From the NCBI GenBank assembly GCA_029168955.1, contig JAPDOI010000122.1, positions 333,501 through 397,500 of the forward strand: a stretch of 64,000 nt of DNA, written 5' to 3'. How positions within the stretch are numbered: position 1 is the first letter of the stretch; every line of letters starts with the position of its first letter. Below, in pieces: positions 24,286 through 36,317 of this stretch. This DNA comes from Aplectana chamaeleonis. Its lineage: Eukaryota; Nematoda; Chromadorea; Rhabditida; Cosmocercidae. The notes beneath the pieces are model-generated. The model made no database searches and was not told the DNA's origin. It was given only the letters and a program-made list of their open reading frames with translations. Made by a program: the position numbers and the translations under genes.

Positions 24286-24661
24286 CAGGGTCAAGCGGAG
24301 CGTTGCGTAATTTTCCAAAATCGGAGCGAACCCCTTCACTTTTTTTCCAAAATCCAAAATTTTAGCGATCTTCCCTCCCTGAGACGCCATTTTCGCAATC
24401 CCTTCTCCCCGAGTCCGGCTAGTTTATAGTTGATTACTCAAAGTATCAGACGCCGAAAAATCGTAAATAGTTGAGCTCAAGCGCCTAGAACCGAATGCTA
24501 CGACCTTTCCCTTGGGGACCAAAAGTAATGGAAAATTCATCGGATATCCACGATATTCTCACTTTTGAACCGAAAATTTTGCGATCCCCACTAACATTCA
24601 CTTTCTAACCCAATTTTTTGCGACCCCCCGTTGCGAAATTTCGCAACCCCGCTTGACCCTG
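24286..24661. mobile_element. hAT-type MITE, CAGGGTCAAGCGG ends
   Basis: 376 bp. The left end CAGGGTCAAGCGG and right end CCGCTTGACCCTG are inverted repeats. Flanks are ACCACAGT (24278-24285) and ACCACAAT (24662-24669), a 7/8 match to an 8-bp target duplication. The element shares its terminal words with the larger one at 33469-34724. No coding capacity. Confidence 0.85.
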
Positions 24662-24699
24662 ACCACAATACCTTACTCCATAATTGGACGTATGTACGT

Positions 24700-25160
24700 T
24701 TTCTACACCTCCGTCAGTACGCTTGCATTGGTAGTATTGAGGTAGGTTTTGCCCCTAAATGGCATATTATCCACCGTAACCTACAATAACCTTAGAATTT
24801 CGACAAACATACCCCAAATTCGTTTTTAGCACCCTAGATTACACCTAAATACAAGTTTCAAGTAAAATCCGATTTTTATTCAAAACACCACAGAAAAAAT
24901 CTGATGGGTACCGTTACTTTTTCGCGAAACTTTAAAAACGCTCATAACGTTTTGGGACCAGCTGCTAGGGACGCAGCTATTGCAAAGCTTTACTATAGAC
25001 GCTCAAGAGATACCGAAAATACAATTCGTTTCCACAAATCTGACCTACGCTTTGCATACTTCCCTTGTAAAACGTGGATTAACGCCAATTTAAGAACATG
25101 TGTTGGGTTTCGGAGGATAAGCTTCTTTCGGAGGGATTCGGAGGATAATTAACTAAAATC
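24700..25160. repeat. Dispersed repeat (ACCGTAACCTACAATAACC family)
   Basis: Contains the family signatures CCACCGTAACCTACAATAAC and TCTGACCTACGCTTTGCATA. The latter reappears at about 58083 (AGACCTACGCTTTGTATACT), and the former, with small changes, at 26330 and 57250. No clear terminal repeats were found, so the class is unknown. Confidence 0.5.
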
Positions 25161-25199
25161 GCGCCAGATAGGCAACGTATTTCGGCGAGATAAAGTCCA

Positions 25200-26040
25200 T
25201 TAAGGGCACCAACTCCACATCATCGGCATCGATGATGTCTAGTCTCAAGACCATCAGCTGCTCAGAGAAACTCACGGCCCGTCAACGGCGGCAGATGAGC
25301 TTTCCGGACGGTCTGCGGCGCTTGTCGGCTGACCAGCGGCACAATTGATAGCGGGCTGGTCTAACGGCCCACCCACGGCGCTTTCTGTTCTCGATAGGGT
25401 TGGTTCCGGGGCGCACCGGCAGTAGAACGACTTCACCTCCTCATCTCACTCACTCATATCTCACTTGACAGCAGGCGCGGCTGCAGTGGTAACCATGAAA
25501 AAACATAGCAAAGCGACTGATCACACCCTAATATGTTTATATTATGCTCAGCCGGTATAAAAGGCGCCTCATCTCACTCGAGTCCTCATTCGGCATTCTG
25601 ATGCCGGCCCTGGAAGTTGGCTTCGAGTCACTCTCCGGAAGCCAGCATATTTTTGGTCGCTGGGGGATAGGGATATCCTCACAGCCGGAGGGGGGGTCGC
25701 CGCGGTCCGCAGGGAGGGTGGCTCCTCACCACAGACCTTAGCGAAGGCTACGCACTTGTCCGGACCGAGGCGGGGCTTTCTCTGCCCCGGAGCGCGACAT
25801 TCGCGCATCTCTCGAGAAGAGGCGGACTGGCCATGACTGTGTCAGAGAGGACGGTCCGCGGCGGATCTCAAGACGATCCGCGGCGCCTGCAGGACGATCC
25901 GCGGAGCCTGCAGGATGGTCCGCGGCACTTTGCCGGCTTCAGTGTAGATTCGCTCGGTCGTCGGCCGCTGACGCTCCTGGAAAAGAGCCGCGGACGGGCG
26001 GCGAGTTTCTCTGAGTGGCTTCGAAGTGGAACTTAATCAA
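25200..26040 (+). repeat. GC-rich repeat with TATA-box promoter-like segment
   Basis: Around 25551 the sequence GCCGGTATAAAAGGCGCC is followed by ATCTCACTCGAGTCCTCA and a GCATTCTGATGCCGGCCCTG segment. The same ~100-bp block occurs at 39722-39825 and resumes at about 53175 after a nested insertion. A consensus TATA box with conserved downstream sequence suggests the promoter of a mobile element. Downstream (25850-25930) there is a small tandem array of CGATCCGCGGMGCCTGCAGGA-like units. No ORF was recognised. Confidence 0.55.
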
Positions 26041-26460
26041 TGAACTATGGCCTCAGGGCTGACTTGTTCGAATTTTTCTGTTATCGTCGTGTTAGACACT
26101 GTTTCTCCGCAAATGTTACTTGGACAACTTGAAACAAATCACTGGTTAGTTTGCCGAATTGACTTGGATTACGGTGTGCCACGGCAGGTGTACAAAGTTT
26201 GGTCTACGTCTCAGATTAGGCTCAAAATTACTCTTTTAAGGTTATTTGGAATGCCAAAACACGAATTTGAGGTTAGTTTGTCGATTTTCAAAATATTAAG
26301 GTAGGTTAAGCCAGCCAAGAGGCGTTCGGACTACCGTTACCTACCGTAACCTTCAGAATAGCGACGAACGCACACCAGATTCGTGTTAGGCGCCCAAAAT
26401 AAACCTCAGTGGATAGTTTTGAGCCGCAAACAAAAAAAAATCTGGATACTTTGAAAACCC
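26040..26460. repeat. Dispersed repeat (ACTACCGTTACCTACCGTAACC family)
   Basis: Carries the family words TTAGGCGCCCAAAATAA and CTACCGTTACCTACCGTAAC. It directly abuts the hAT element that begins at 26477. Confidence 0.5.
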
Positions 26461-26476
26461 CTTGATGAGTGCTCAG

Positions 26477-28267
26477 CAAGGGTGTGCGTAATTACGATTT
26501 ACGATTTACGGTGTTTTTTGGACTCGTAATTACGGTTTACGATTTACGACATTTTAGACCGTAAATCGTAATTTTTCGTAAATAAAAACATATGCAATGG
26601 AAGTTGATAACAAGATATCTCTAATTGACCTGCTCTAATCCCACTTTGCGTATACTAATATTTTTGGTAAGGAGATGGGACCAACCCAGGCATGTGACTA
26701 CAACACGATCCCATTATCATTCTTTGACGCGATTTTATCATTTCAAAGCAGGAGACACGGTCGGAGCTGGAGGCGCTGGATAATTGAACCGCGTTGCGTG
26801 CCGCGCACGTCTCACTAGCTGCCGCCTACGACGAAATGCAGTCTGAAAGCACTCTTCACGAGTATTTTGTTTTCGAGTTTTTCATGAAGATTAACTGTTG
26901 TGATTCCTACTACTGGATTAGCGCCAAAACATCGAGCGAAGCAGTCTGAGCTATCCAAAAATTGCTTCAAATACTGCTCTTGGCCCGCCTTTTGAGTAGA
27001 TTATGTCTACTCTGAGTCGACAAAAATCAACAAGAGGTGCGTCCTTTTTTACCCAAGAAGTTTGACTCTCAAAATCCTTGCCTCCAGTTAACTTCTCTTC
27101 GCCCGCGGCAAGCGGACATTCAGAAAAGGCGTGAGCGCTTGTTCAAACGCTCATCTTCGCCCTTTTCCTTTATCTCTAACAAATGCAAAATGTTGGGGCG
27201 CCTTGGCAACATTATTCCACTATGGGAGCTAAACTACACAAAGCGGCAAAATTTAGAAACCATAAAGCTATGAATCTGCAAGGTATTTAGAAGATATAGG
27301 AAAAAATAATTTGCGTTGGGGACCGATACCCGGCTCTAGATAATACAGAGTTGCCACGGGTCGGACTGATACTTTGCGATCTCTATTGAAGGTTGGCGCA
27401 AGTTCGGTTCCATATTTTTCGACGTACGTGCACCGAGTTTGAGCCAACCTTCAGTAGGGAACTCGAAGTACATATCAGTGCAATCCTCACCGAATGTACA
27501 TATAATCGGTGTTGCGGTTCCGCTAGCAAAAGAGAGAAGTTCTAGAATTCGGCCGTAAGAAATCGCTCAGATACGGTAATTTTGGCTTGTTTTAACGCTT
27601 ACAACGGCGTTGGCGTTTCGGGAGAGGAATTAAGAGTATAATTGTAACCCTGTTGCCCAGCAGGTACTCGGACAGCTGAATCAGGCAGGCGGATTTTTCA
27701 AGACCTGGGAAGAAGTTGTGGAATGAGTGATAAGGGAAAGCAGAGAAATACGGGTAAGGCGGTCCCATTGAAGGTATGGTATACTTTTACGAGACACGAT
27801 CGCGTCGCTCTTCACAACGACAGCGACCCCCTGTCGTGGAGCTTCCGCCTTCTAAACCTGTCGCTACCGTGCGCTGAGCAGCGACAGACTTCGGTTCACT
27901 CGCAGTATGTCAGCCCTCCGCGACATTTCGCTGCGGCTCACACGCGATAACTGTTCCTACGACAACCGATGCCGTTGCTCCGATGCGAGTCTCGCCGCGA
28001 TTTGTGCTAGATTTCATGCCTGTCGCAAATGACAGCGACAAAGTATACCATACCCCTTAGACGTGGTTAGCTGCCAAATACTGAACGCAGTCTAATATGT
28101 ATGTGTTCAGTACGTGCAACGGTGGACAGTAGGTACATAGTTTCTCTTGTTTCAGCATATTAAAATATTTTTAGTGGTAACTGTTGTTATTTGCTGTTTA
28201 CGATTTACGATGATTTTGTCGTAATTACGATTTACGAAAATTGAAATTTTATTTACGCACACCCCTG
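26477..28267. mobile_element. hAT-type DNA transposon (non-autonomous), 1.79 kb
   Basis: The ends are CAAGGGTGTGCGTAATTACG and CGTAATTACG-type repeats ending TTTACGCACACCCCTG. Flanks GTGCTCAG (26469-26476) and GTGCCCAG (28268-28275) match 7/8. Subterminal regions are arrays of TTTACG/CGTAAA words on both sides, as expected for transposase-binding repeats. It is a full-length relative of the element at 38441-54832 and shows that element's uninterrupted state. It carries its own nested MITE (27773-28054). No transposase is seen. Confidence 0.9.
27773..28054 (+). mobile_element. MITE with GTATGGTATACTTT ends (GTCGC-rich), copy 1
   Basis: Left end GTATGGTATACTTT; right end AAAGTATACCATACC, exact inverted repeats. 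The interior has paired GACAGCGAC/GTCGCTGTC words. Related copies are at 29285-29630 (reverse) and 54317-54588 (forward; left end altered). It is inserted inside the hAT element 26477-28267. Confidence 0.75.
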
Positions 28268-28275
28268 GTGCCCAG

Positions 28276-28690
28276 CCTCCAATGAAAACACCTTATTTGA
28301 ATCCCAAAGGCATTCAGAAAATTTCAGTAATGGATTATTTACGTGTGGTTACACATCTTCAACAACGGAAACATGGTTTTCATCGGTAGGGTGAGGAATA
28401 AAGTGTTCTTTGCAGAAAAATATCGAATAAAATTTTCGGAAAAAATGACGGAAAATCAGTTCCAAAATTATTGAAGAAAAAAATTCACCAAGTGGACGTA
28501 AAGTTGTCAAAAATGGTCACCACGTAAACGAGACAACAGCCTGTTTTACACTACGTCGGGTCCCCCACCATTATTTTTCTGGAACCTGTCATAGGGGTTT
28601 ACCATGAGAATACCGGAAAAAATATTTTTGAACAGTGGTGAGTGTGAAAAAGGATACTTCTTCTAACAGTTCAAGAGAGTAGAGACTCAC
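28276..28690. other. Downstream flank of the zinc-ribbon gene exon
   Basis: No further exon of the minus-strand gene could be supported here. The remaining 3' exons are either beyond the hAT element or not recognisable. Confidence 0.4.
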
Positions 28691-31600
28691 AGGGCCACCT
28701 GGATGGATCAACGTTCCAGCGGGAATATCGGTGAACTTTATAGTTGCCAAACAAGCTCTGCTTGTGCATTCCATGATATTGCGACCGTCCACTCGGCCAG
28801 GGTTCACAACGCGTACTCGTTTGCAGTTGCAGTGCGGACAGGGCTTCGCTAGATGAGCGTACACGTTTCCAGGTAATGTAGGTGCGGGAATATCCTGAAA
28901 ATCCAAACACATAAATAACAGCAGAAATATAATTAGTTCGTAAACGAAATAAGGTGTACCTGCTGAGAATTCTTCGTCTTTGATGACTTCTTATTCTTAG
29001 AAGCCGAAGTTTCAGTAGAAGTCTTGCTCGTTGAGGGAGTAGAGGACGACAGATAGCGGGGTGGCGAATTCGTCAGCAACTCATATCGAAGCTGCTCTAC
29101 AATGTAGACATTCTATAGTTAATCACCGCAGTATTATCGTTCTAATGAGCCCCTGGCACCCCACTTTCACCCCCCCCCCCCACACTGCTAGTCACAAAAG
29201 GACCTCCTAAGAGCAAGACTAAACCTGGGAAATTAAAACTTTTTCATATTTAGGATGTAACAACGCAGTGCGACATCTATGAAGTATGTTATACTTTGTT
29301 GCTGTCAGGAGCGACAGGCATGCAACCTAGCACAAATCTAGGCGGGACCTGCATCGGAGCAATGGCATCGGTCTTCTCAGGAACAGTTACCGCGCGTCTG
29401 TCGCAGCCACGTGTCGCGGATGGCTGACATACTGCAAATGTGCCGACGCCTGTAGCTGTCGCTGGACAGCGCACTGCGGCAGCGACAGGTTGGTGCCAAT
29501 GGTATACTCCTGCGACACGCGGTCGCTTCGCTCTGCACAGCGACAGCGACCGCTTCCCACCCTTTGAATCTATCTGCCGCGGTGCGACTGCCGTAGTGCG
29601 CTGCACAGCGATAAACAAAGTATACCATTGACTTTCTTTAAAGCCATCATTATACTCTACGACAGCCCTGCCGCGGTCGCAGAGGAGAGCGACGTCGCTG
29701 TCGCTGAGGGCCAATCGCGCTGTGCCATACATCACGCCAATTTACGTATGATATGCGCCACTGCAGATAAAATGTCGGATCAATAACCCAGAATCACTGC
29801 GCAAATCAGTTCAAATTCAGTTCATAAAGGAGCAGGCTCCGAGATTTATACATTTCAGGTGAGGTGAAGACACTAGAAGAGAAACGAAAAAAGGAACTAC
29901 AAAAAAGGATGAAAAAAAAACAGGCGAAACATGCAATACACCAATTACTCCGTCGCTGTCGCGGGCATTAGTCGCAGTGCGCCCCACTGCAACGGTTGCC
30001 CGCGACCGATTGCGGCACGGTTTTTACATTCAAATGTATAACACCCATCTGCAACCCTGCAACATGAGCGGCGCATGCAGTGTTCCAGCGAAAGCTTTTT
30101 TCAAGGTGAGAGTGTGGGTCCCGACACGATTCGTAACAGATGAGCAAATCTGTCGAGGCTGGAGGTATAACAATGTGTAAACATACCATAACAACACCTT
30201 GTGTAAACATACCATAACGTGCACTGCGACGTTAAACAGCAGTTACGGCAAAAAAATCAAAAAATCGTGTGAGAGTTAAACCTTATATCATTCATGGTGC
30301 TTGTAGAAAGCATCCGAAATGTTCAAATATATTTGGCGGAAAATGTTCCTGTCGGTATTCGTAGTGTTCAGCAAAAACACAGACCTGGGATAAGTCAATT
30401 GATTTTAGATAGATTACGGTTTGGCAACGGGGTGTATGGTGACTTAGTCAAAGCTTCAGATTTGGGTCAAGATACCTCTATGGGATATTTAAAGGCAGCA
30501 TACACGGTCGTAAGCGCAGTTGAGATAACTACGGGAATAGAATGGTATGGCTCAAGACACAACGCCTACACATTTTGAAGCGTCACAAACGACCCACAAT
30601 GCCGCTACACGAGTAAGAAGCTGGCCCGCCCCGGTATTTGCCGTCCTCCTCCAAAGCAGGGATGCTGGGCCAATCCCCCCGTCGGTGGCCTTTGTGGGTA
30701 GAACATTAAATAGAATAAGATTACCACATACGTCGATGACGGGGGGAATGGCCCAGCACCTGTGCTTTGGGGAACGGCAAATACAGGAGTGGATAAATAG
30801 TCGTTTGTGGGTCGTTTTTGACGCTTTAAAATGCGTAGGCATTGTGTTCTGTTCCATACCAATCTATTTTCTTAGTAATCTTAACCACATTAACGAAAGT
30901 GCGTGCTGTCTTTAATCAGGTGCAATCGCAATGGGGGGGGGGGATTGGCCTTGCCTATTTTTTCGCGCAGCAACGATTCTTCCTATTTTGGAAGGCGGAG
31001 GAAAACCTTGGTTTGGTGTTCCAATTGCGCGGCGGCACGAATATATGAGCATTTACCCCCCCCCCCCCCCCACGAGGATGACACCCTTAATCAGGGGTGG
31101 TGAACATAAAAATGTCCACTAGTCGATTGCCAAGAAATCGAAAATGGTAGGTTAAGGGCCTTTCAGAGTTGCGCCGTAGTATAACCCGCTGTCGCGGAGG
31201 CGACGCGCGTGATGGAGAATGTCACGCAGCACAAACCGTGGCTCGCGACGGAGGCGGCCGCCGCGCTTTCACAGTGCACGAGCTGAGCAAGCCTCGTCGC
31301 GAGCTAGCGGCGACGTCGCGCGAGAATCGCCGTAGTTTCTTCGTATTTATTAGAGCTCCTTTGTTACTATCGGCACATTAACCCTCTGTAAAAACATTAA
31401 TTTCGCATACTTCGCTATTTTTTTCAATCGAACAACGGCGGCGAAGAGGTAAGAGACGCAGAGACATAAATATGATTCGGCGACTAGTCATAGCCACATG
31501 GAGGGGGTCACTGGAGTATAGCACTTAGCCACACACATTTTTTCCCGCAACTACTCTCTTGGTTTTGACAGAGGAGGGAAGCCTCGTGTAGGTGCTCTAA

Positions 31601-32784
31601 TTCAGTGGGTCACGTTAAAATGGGCGTGGCCAAGCGCATCGCGCCATAATGCCCCCCTCCCGCTAAGATAGCACCCACGTCGGTTGCGGAGGACTTCGTT
31701 AAGAATACACACACAACGTTAGATTTCTAATTCGAGTTTACCCAAGTTTCAGAGCTCAGAAAATCGCGGCCTCGTACGAGTTCCGAAGTAATCCATACCT
31801 TGTCGTTGCATCGCTTAGGCCTAGGGCATACTACCCGCGGCGGGCGGCAGCGACAGTGCATGTCACCCATAGCGCTTTTCGGTCGATCCCGTCGCTGGAA
31901 ATATGCGCTAGGCTTTAGAAGGCATTCAGAGTTCATTCGCGGCGCGATGTTGTAATCAGCCTACATATCGATCAAACGACGTCGCGTGGCGTCGTCGCTG
32001 GGTGTTTGCAGTGAAGAGGCGCGATACATTCCAAATGACGCGCAGTTTGCCTTCGCACGACGTCCATCGCGTCGCCTTGCAATGAAACGCGACGCGATGG
32101 ACGTCGCGCGATGGCAAACTCGTTGCTGCTTTTATTTAGTGTTTTTCCATGAACGCAACCAAATCTAACAATGAATTAGTAAAATAGGCAAAATAAGTAG
32201 GCATAGGCATAAACGGGCGAATAGTATATCTAGGATCACATGCACTTGAAAGAACATGAAAAAAAAACTGTTGGTATTGCTACAGAAGAAGCCGTTGGTT
32301 GTTTACGAGAAATTGCGAACATACGCAACTGCGCGTAGTCGCGCGTTCACACTTGAATACCTGCGTGAAGCGATTTCCGCGTCGCTCCGACATGCGCCGT
32401 CGCATCACCCCGCGAAAACCCTGAACGCCGCCTTACTCTACGTCAGCACTGTACAATTTTCGTTTCCTTTTTTTGCGTTCATTACTTCGATATCGATTAA
32501 TTGGAAATTAGATGGGGCTGAGTATGGGAACCATTGCCCAATATCCTCGAGGGCTAATGAACTGCCAGGCTCCAGTAATTAAGGAAAAAAAGAAACATAC
32601 TTGGATTCTTCCTTCCAGGCTTTCCGACATTCACAACTTCAGCTCGACTCAGTTTTCGTATTGGATATAATGACTCGTCTTCAGCCCTATCGAAATATCG
32701 CAATAGCACCATTTGAGGGCAATTGATCACGATCTTCTCCGCAGATTCACCTTCACCCACTTGAAACTCGAGAATTTGGTTCAT
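28691..32784 (-). CDS. Unidentified protein with AT-hook-like and zinc-ribbon-like motifs (partial)
   Basis: Three exons join in phase: 32784-32601 (61 codons plus 1 nt), 29096-28960 and 28894-28691, 175 residues so far, with no stop reached. The first ATG lies 4 nt after a TTGCAG acceptor, as expected for a trans-spliced start; an internal exon is the alternative. Residues ~55-62, GKPGRKNPK, look like an AT-hook. A Ser/Thr/Lys-rich linker (~75-107) follows. Then come CPHCNC (126-131) and CTSRAC (150-155), a C-x2-C-x20-C-x4-C spacing compatible with a zinc ribbon. A nuclear DNA-binding or chromatin role is inferred only from these motifs; I do not recognise the family. Intron 1 (32600-29097) is filled with MITEs. 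The 3' end is unknown. Confidence 0.65.
29285..29630 (-). mobile_element. MITE with TATACTTTGTCGCTGTC-type ends, copy 2
   Basis: Reverse-orientation relative of 27773-28054. The left end reads TATGTTATACTTTGTTGCTG and the right end AAACAAAGTATACCATTG. It lies in intron 1 of the zinc-ribbon gene. Confidence 0.7.
29639..30180. mobile_element. Diverged MITE of the TTGTTATACC family
   Basis: The start AAAGCCATCATTATACTCTA and end GGTATAACAATG resemble the ends of 14954-15325. The internal block GACGTCGCTGTCGCTGAGGG is shared with 14983-15020. The middle (29750-29940) is unrelated and may be a further insertion. Confidence 0.5.
30538..30872. repeat. 335-bp palindromic element
   Basis: The left arm (AATGGTATGGCTCAAGACAC, AACGCCTACACATTTTGAAG) mirrors the right arm (GACGCTTTAAAATGCGTAGG, TCTGTTCCATACCAATCT), with the centre near 30705. 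The inner blocks GCTGGGCCAATCCCCCCGTC and GACGGGGGGAATGGCCCAGC also pair. It is a foldback/MITE in intron 1 of the zinc-ribbon gene. Confidence 0.8.
32044..32120. repeat. 77-nt near-perfect hairpin
   Basis: Two 32-nt arms, AGTTTGCCTTCGCACGACGT... and its reverse complement ending GCGATGGCAAACT, match at 30 of 32 positions around a 13-nt loop. It could be the core of a GC-rich MITE (the words CATCGCGTCGC also occur near 36412) or a transcribed hairpin. No evidence decides between them. Confidence 0.6.
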
Positions 32785-33468
32785 AGCTCTGCAAGACAGT
32801 GATGTTCAAGACAGACAGAAAGACAACTGCCCCCCCCCCCTCGCTGCGATAGCACCGTGCTACCCCAAAAAAAACGCTCAAAAATTGAAGCAAATTGACG
32901 TGCAGGAGAACGTCAAACTTGCAAGTGATATGCTAACAAAATACTTGACCGGTTCAATTGCGAATGCAAGAGCGAAACTGATGCTATACCGACTTACCGT
33001 TGTTCTGAAACATGAAGCTGTGAAACTTTCTCAAACTTTTGACACGGGATTAAAACCCCCGGGTGCTCGGAATTCCTACATGGGTGCAAAAGCTTTTGGA
33101 AGCTATTAATGCTACAAGGGTTGAATAACCCTTCACTGAGATTCACTTTTACGCCGGTTTAGAACAGGCGCGGTGATAAGTTGCCCGTCAACGCTACAAT
33201 ATATGAGTGAAAAACCATAGCAGTAATTATGAGAAGTCAAAAAGATGCTATAAAATGGGAAAAACATTGTATCGAATCTAGAAAACCGAGCGAAATTGAA
33301 AAAAGAAAAAAAAAACTGTAAATAAATTGTGTCTAACGACCATCCGAGCGTCGAGGTAATAACGGGCGCAGCCTTTGTTGCGTGTACTGTCGTAGCGAGA
33401 AATCAAGAAGGGGCGGGACATATGGTTCAACCCCCCACAATGGCACAAGGTGAGGTCAGACTCCGGAT

Positions 33469-34724
33469 CAGGGTCAAGCAACCCGTTGGAAGGAGTGCGA
33501 TCATGGTTGCGACCACCCCTCCAGCGATGCCGAAAGGAGCGACCCCCCCTCCACAATGACCACACTGATTCCGCTATTTTGCCCCGCCCACTTCCTTTTC
33601 CTTAGATATGACGATTTGTTTCGATAATTATTATGATTTTGATTATTCGTCTTCTTTATTTTTGAATTTTTTTTTTCAAAAATAGGTCAGTGATATTTCT
33701 GGAGGTTGTGACCTCAGTGCATAAATAATGAGCAAGAGAATAATTTATTCAACAACACAATGTTTGTGCTTCGATTTTAAGAGGACGATTGACTGTAGGC
33801 CGCCTGTATGAAACAGCAGAAATGGCCCAAAAATGATTTTTCACTTCGGCCCAGTTTCGATTGGAATCAACTCGGAATCACTTGAAACGGTTTTTCACAC
33901 AGTTTCAGCCGGATCAGAACGGTTTTTTAGCCGCTAGCGACCTTAATGCTCGTCAAAATCGGAAATATCAGAAAAGCGAAAAAATGGTTTTTCCGGACCT
34001 TCCAGCGTCTTGGGTATTGCCCTGAGGCGCCGTAACTCAGCGGTTTGGTAAACTAGACCGACATAAGAGCTGAAGAAAATCAAAGCCGCTCTTGTAGAGG
34101 GAGAAACAGAAAAAATTGCCCGTTGGAATAAGTGGTGTAAAAAGGCCGTTTATTCCAAATAGTCTTTCAGCCTTGCTTTTTGATTCTAGAAGGCGGCAGT
34201 CGGGCAGAAGGTGCGTCTCCTGAATGGTTATCGAAAGCTACACTAACTGGATTCTTTTCAAAAAATTGTTTTTTGAGATTTTTCACCTCACCATGTGCCC
34301 TTTTGGCAACAGCAGAAATGGCCCAAAAATGATTTTTTCACTTCGGCCCAGTTTCGATTGGAATCAACTCGGAATCACTTGAAACGGTTTTTCACACAGT
34401 TTCTGATGACATGGAATTACAAATTTGTTTATTGCAAAGCCAAACTGTGCTCAGCATATTGACGGAATCTTCAGTTTCTAACTTGAGTGATTCATCCATA
34501 GTAGTCACCTGAAACAGTTGCTCAAACAATTCACGTGCTTCTAAACATCTGCAAATTAGTCTCGAGGTGTCCAGTTTAAAAACGTTCAAAATCTCGAAAG
34601 AGACAAAAAACAAGATAAGATAATAAGAAATGAAATGTTGGCTGCAGATCGGTGCGACCCCCCCTCGGCTCGGGATAAGTTGCGACCCCCTCCCTTGGAA
34701 TAATTCCAACGTTGCTTGACCCTG
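33469..34724. mobile_element. hAT-type DNA transposon (non-autonomous), 1.26 kb
   Basis: The ends CAGGGTCAAGCAACCCGTTGG-like and CCAACGTTGCTTGACCCTG are inverted repeats, flanked by perfect 8-bp duplications CTCCGGAT at 33461-33468 and 34725-34732. Inside, a ~95-bp block (starting CAGCAGAAATGGCCCAAAAA) occurs twice in direct orientation, at 33811-33905 and 34309-34403. No transposase is present. Termini are shared with the MITE at 24286-24661. Confidence 0.93.
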
Positions 34725-34732
34725 CTCCGGAT

Positions 34733-36317
34733 CCACAATTTCAATCGATGATGGATTCATGGGTTCTTTTCCCCGCAAGACCTTTCTCGGAATTTGTCTA
34801 GAATTAGTGTGGATTTGCCGCAACACTTGGACGAGCACCCTCGTGCGTGGGTTTGACTCTATCTGACTCTGATAAAGGCAAACCGCTCCTTCCCGGGGAC
34901 GGATCCGCGACGAAAAAAGGCGAAAACCGCCCGAGTGATCCGACATCCCTGTCTGAGGATCCTCGAAACCCCGCCGCAACACGATTTCGCAGTCAGAGTG
35001 CACTTTTTGGACTGAACGCGATGGTGTGGATGAACTGTACAACGAAACCACTATTCAAAGGCAGCTTTAGCCATGGTTCTCAGTTTTGAGAATAATGGCT
35101 AAAACATATCCTTGCTCCGCTGGCCAAGGATAGGTAGTGAAGAAAAAAGAACGAGCGAAAGCGAGGAAGCGTCCATAGATATTCAGCTGCAGTCGGCAAG
35201 GATCGCCTGATACCTTGCTTTCCTTGTTGTGCGGTATCGCAGAGTGGGTCGTAGTCGTTAGGTAACCAATTCGAAAAAGTGCGAAATGGGGAGGAGCGAA
35301 GGGCCATGAATCGCCACACAGTAGAGGAAGAGACAGCGGTTTACGGCGTAGATAGTTCCATTAGCCTGTGTGACCGTCAAGTCCTGCCTTTCGCTCCTCC
35401 CCGTCTCCTCGCACCTTTGGCGGCTTGGTCACTCAACGACCATCACTTTCACAAAGTCGGTACACGTTAGTAGAGTTCTCGTAACGAATTTAATCTGATG
35501 AATGGACGGAGCTGTTTCGGTAGATCGCCGCGCGCGAATCGAAACCCAGTGATGCCGCAAACACGTATGCGCGATAACTCACAATAAGGCAACTACACAA
35601 TGCACCTTTGAAGGCACAGTTCAACATCAGGGAGATTTTTTGATATTATGGTCCAGCTGCCGTAAAAGCAACCCTGTCAAGCGCGAACTCTAATTCCGGT
35701 TTAGAAGGCAGGAAAAGAGAAAAATTAGACCACGCTCCAAAAAGAAAATGGGCATATCTATAGGTTTTGCTGAAATGACTATAAAATTAGGAGAAACACA
35801 CCAGAAGTGTATGAAATTCAGTACTCCCAGCCCGCCGTTGTGCTCCCAGAGAAGGTGTTAGTTGGGAATACGAAATCAAACCTATTGTGGACCCGTTCTT
35901 TGGAATACTCCTTTTATTCTGTGTTGCTCCGTTCCTTCTTCGGACTTCAATTAATACTGTTTTGCATAACATATTCCTCCAATCTCGATTGAAAATTTCA
36001 TTCACCGGTCACAACCAACGGGAACTCGTACATTCTACAGGACAACTAGTCCATGACAGAAAGTTATTTCACCGAAATAAGGCGTTTTAGTGCGTTTTTT
36101 GCCATTTCTTCGTGATTTTAGTAACATATGGTGGCCAACGCATTATTTCAAAAGGGAAACTCGAGATCGAGACTTATCAAGAACACTCCTTGAATTCATG
36201 GGCTACAGCCTATTTCTCAGATTTTCGAACACTTTGGCAAGAACGAGGGATCCTTCTAATTAGCACTGCCGTTTATGCTCATCCTTATGTTTCCTTTGCC
36301 GTCTTTTCATAGTATCT
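34733..36317. other. No recognised gene
   Basis: Several short open frames but no domain, paired splice sites or terminal repeats that I can support. A word at about 35614 (AAGGCACAGTTCAAC) resembles the terminus of the element at 39209. Confidence 0.4.

Noticed and set aside
31040..31110. Poly-C tract followed by CAGGGGTGGTGAAC as a hAT end
   Set aside because: No matching inverted end or 8-bp duplication was found downstream.
34392..35051. 219-codon open frame with an exon-like CLEARELFEQLFQ segment (34511-34551) on the minus strand
   Set aside because: It overlaps the right half of a hAT element and its edge; the exon-like piece does not join in phase to the 32.7-kb exon.
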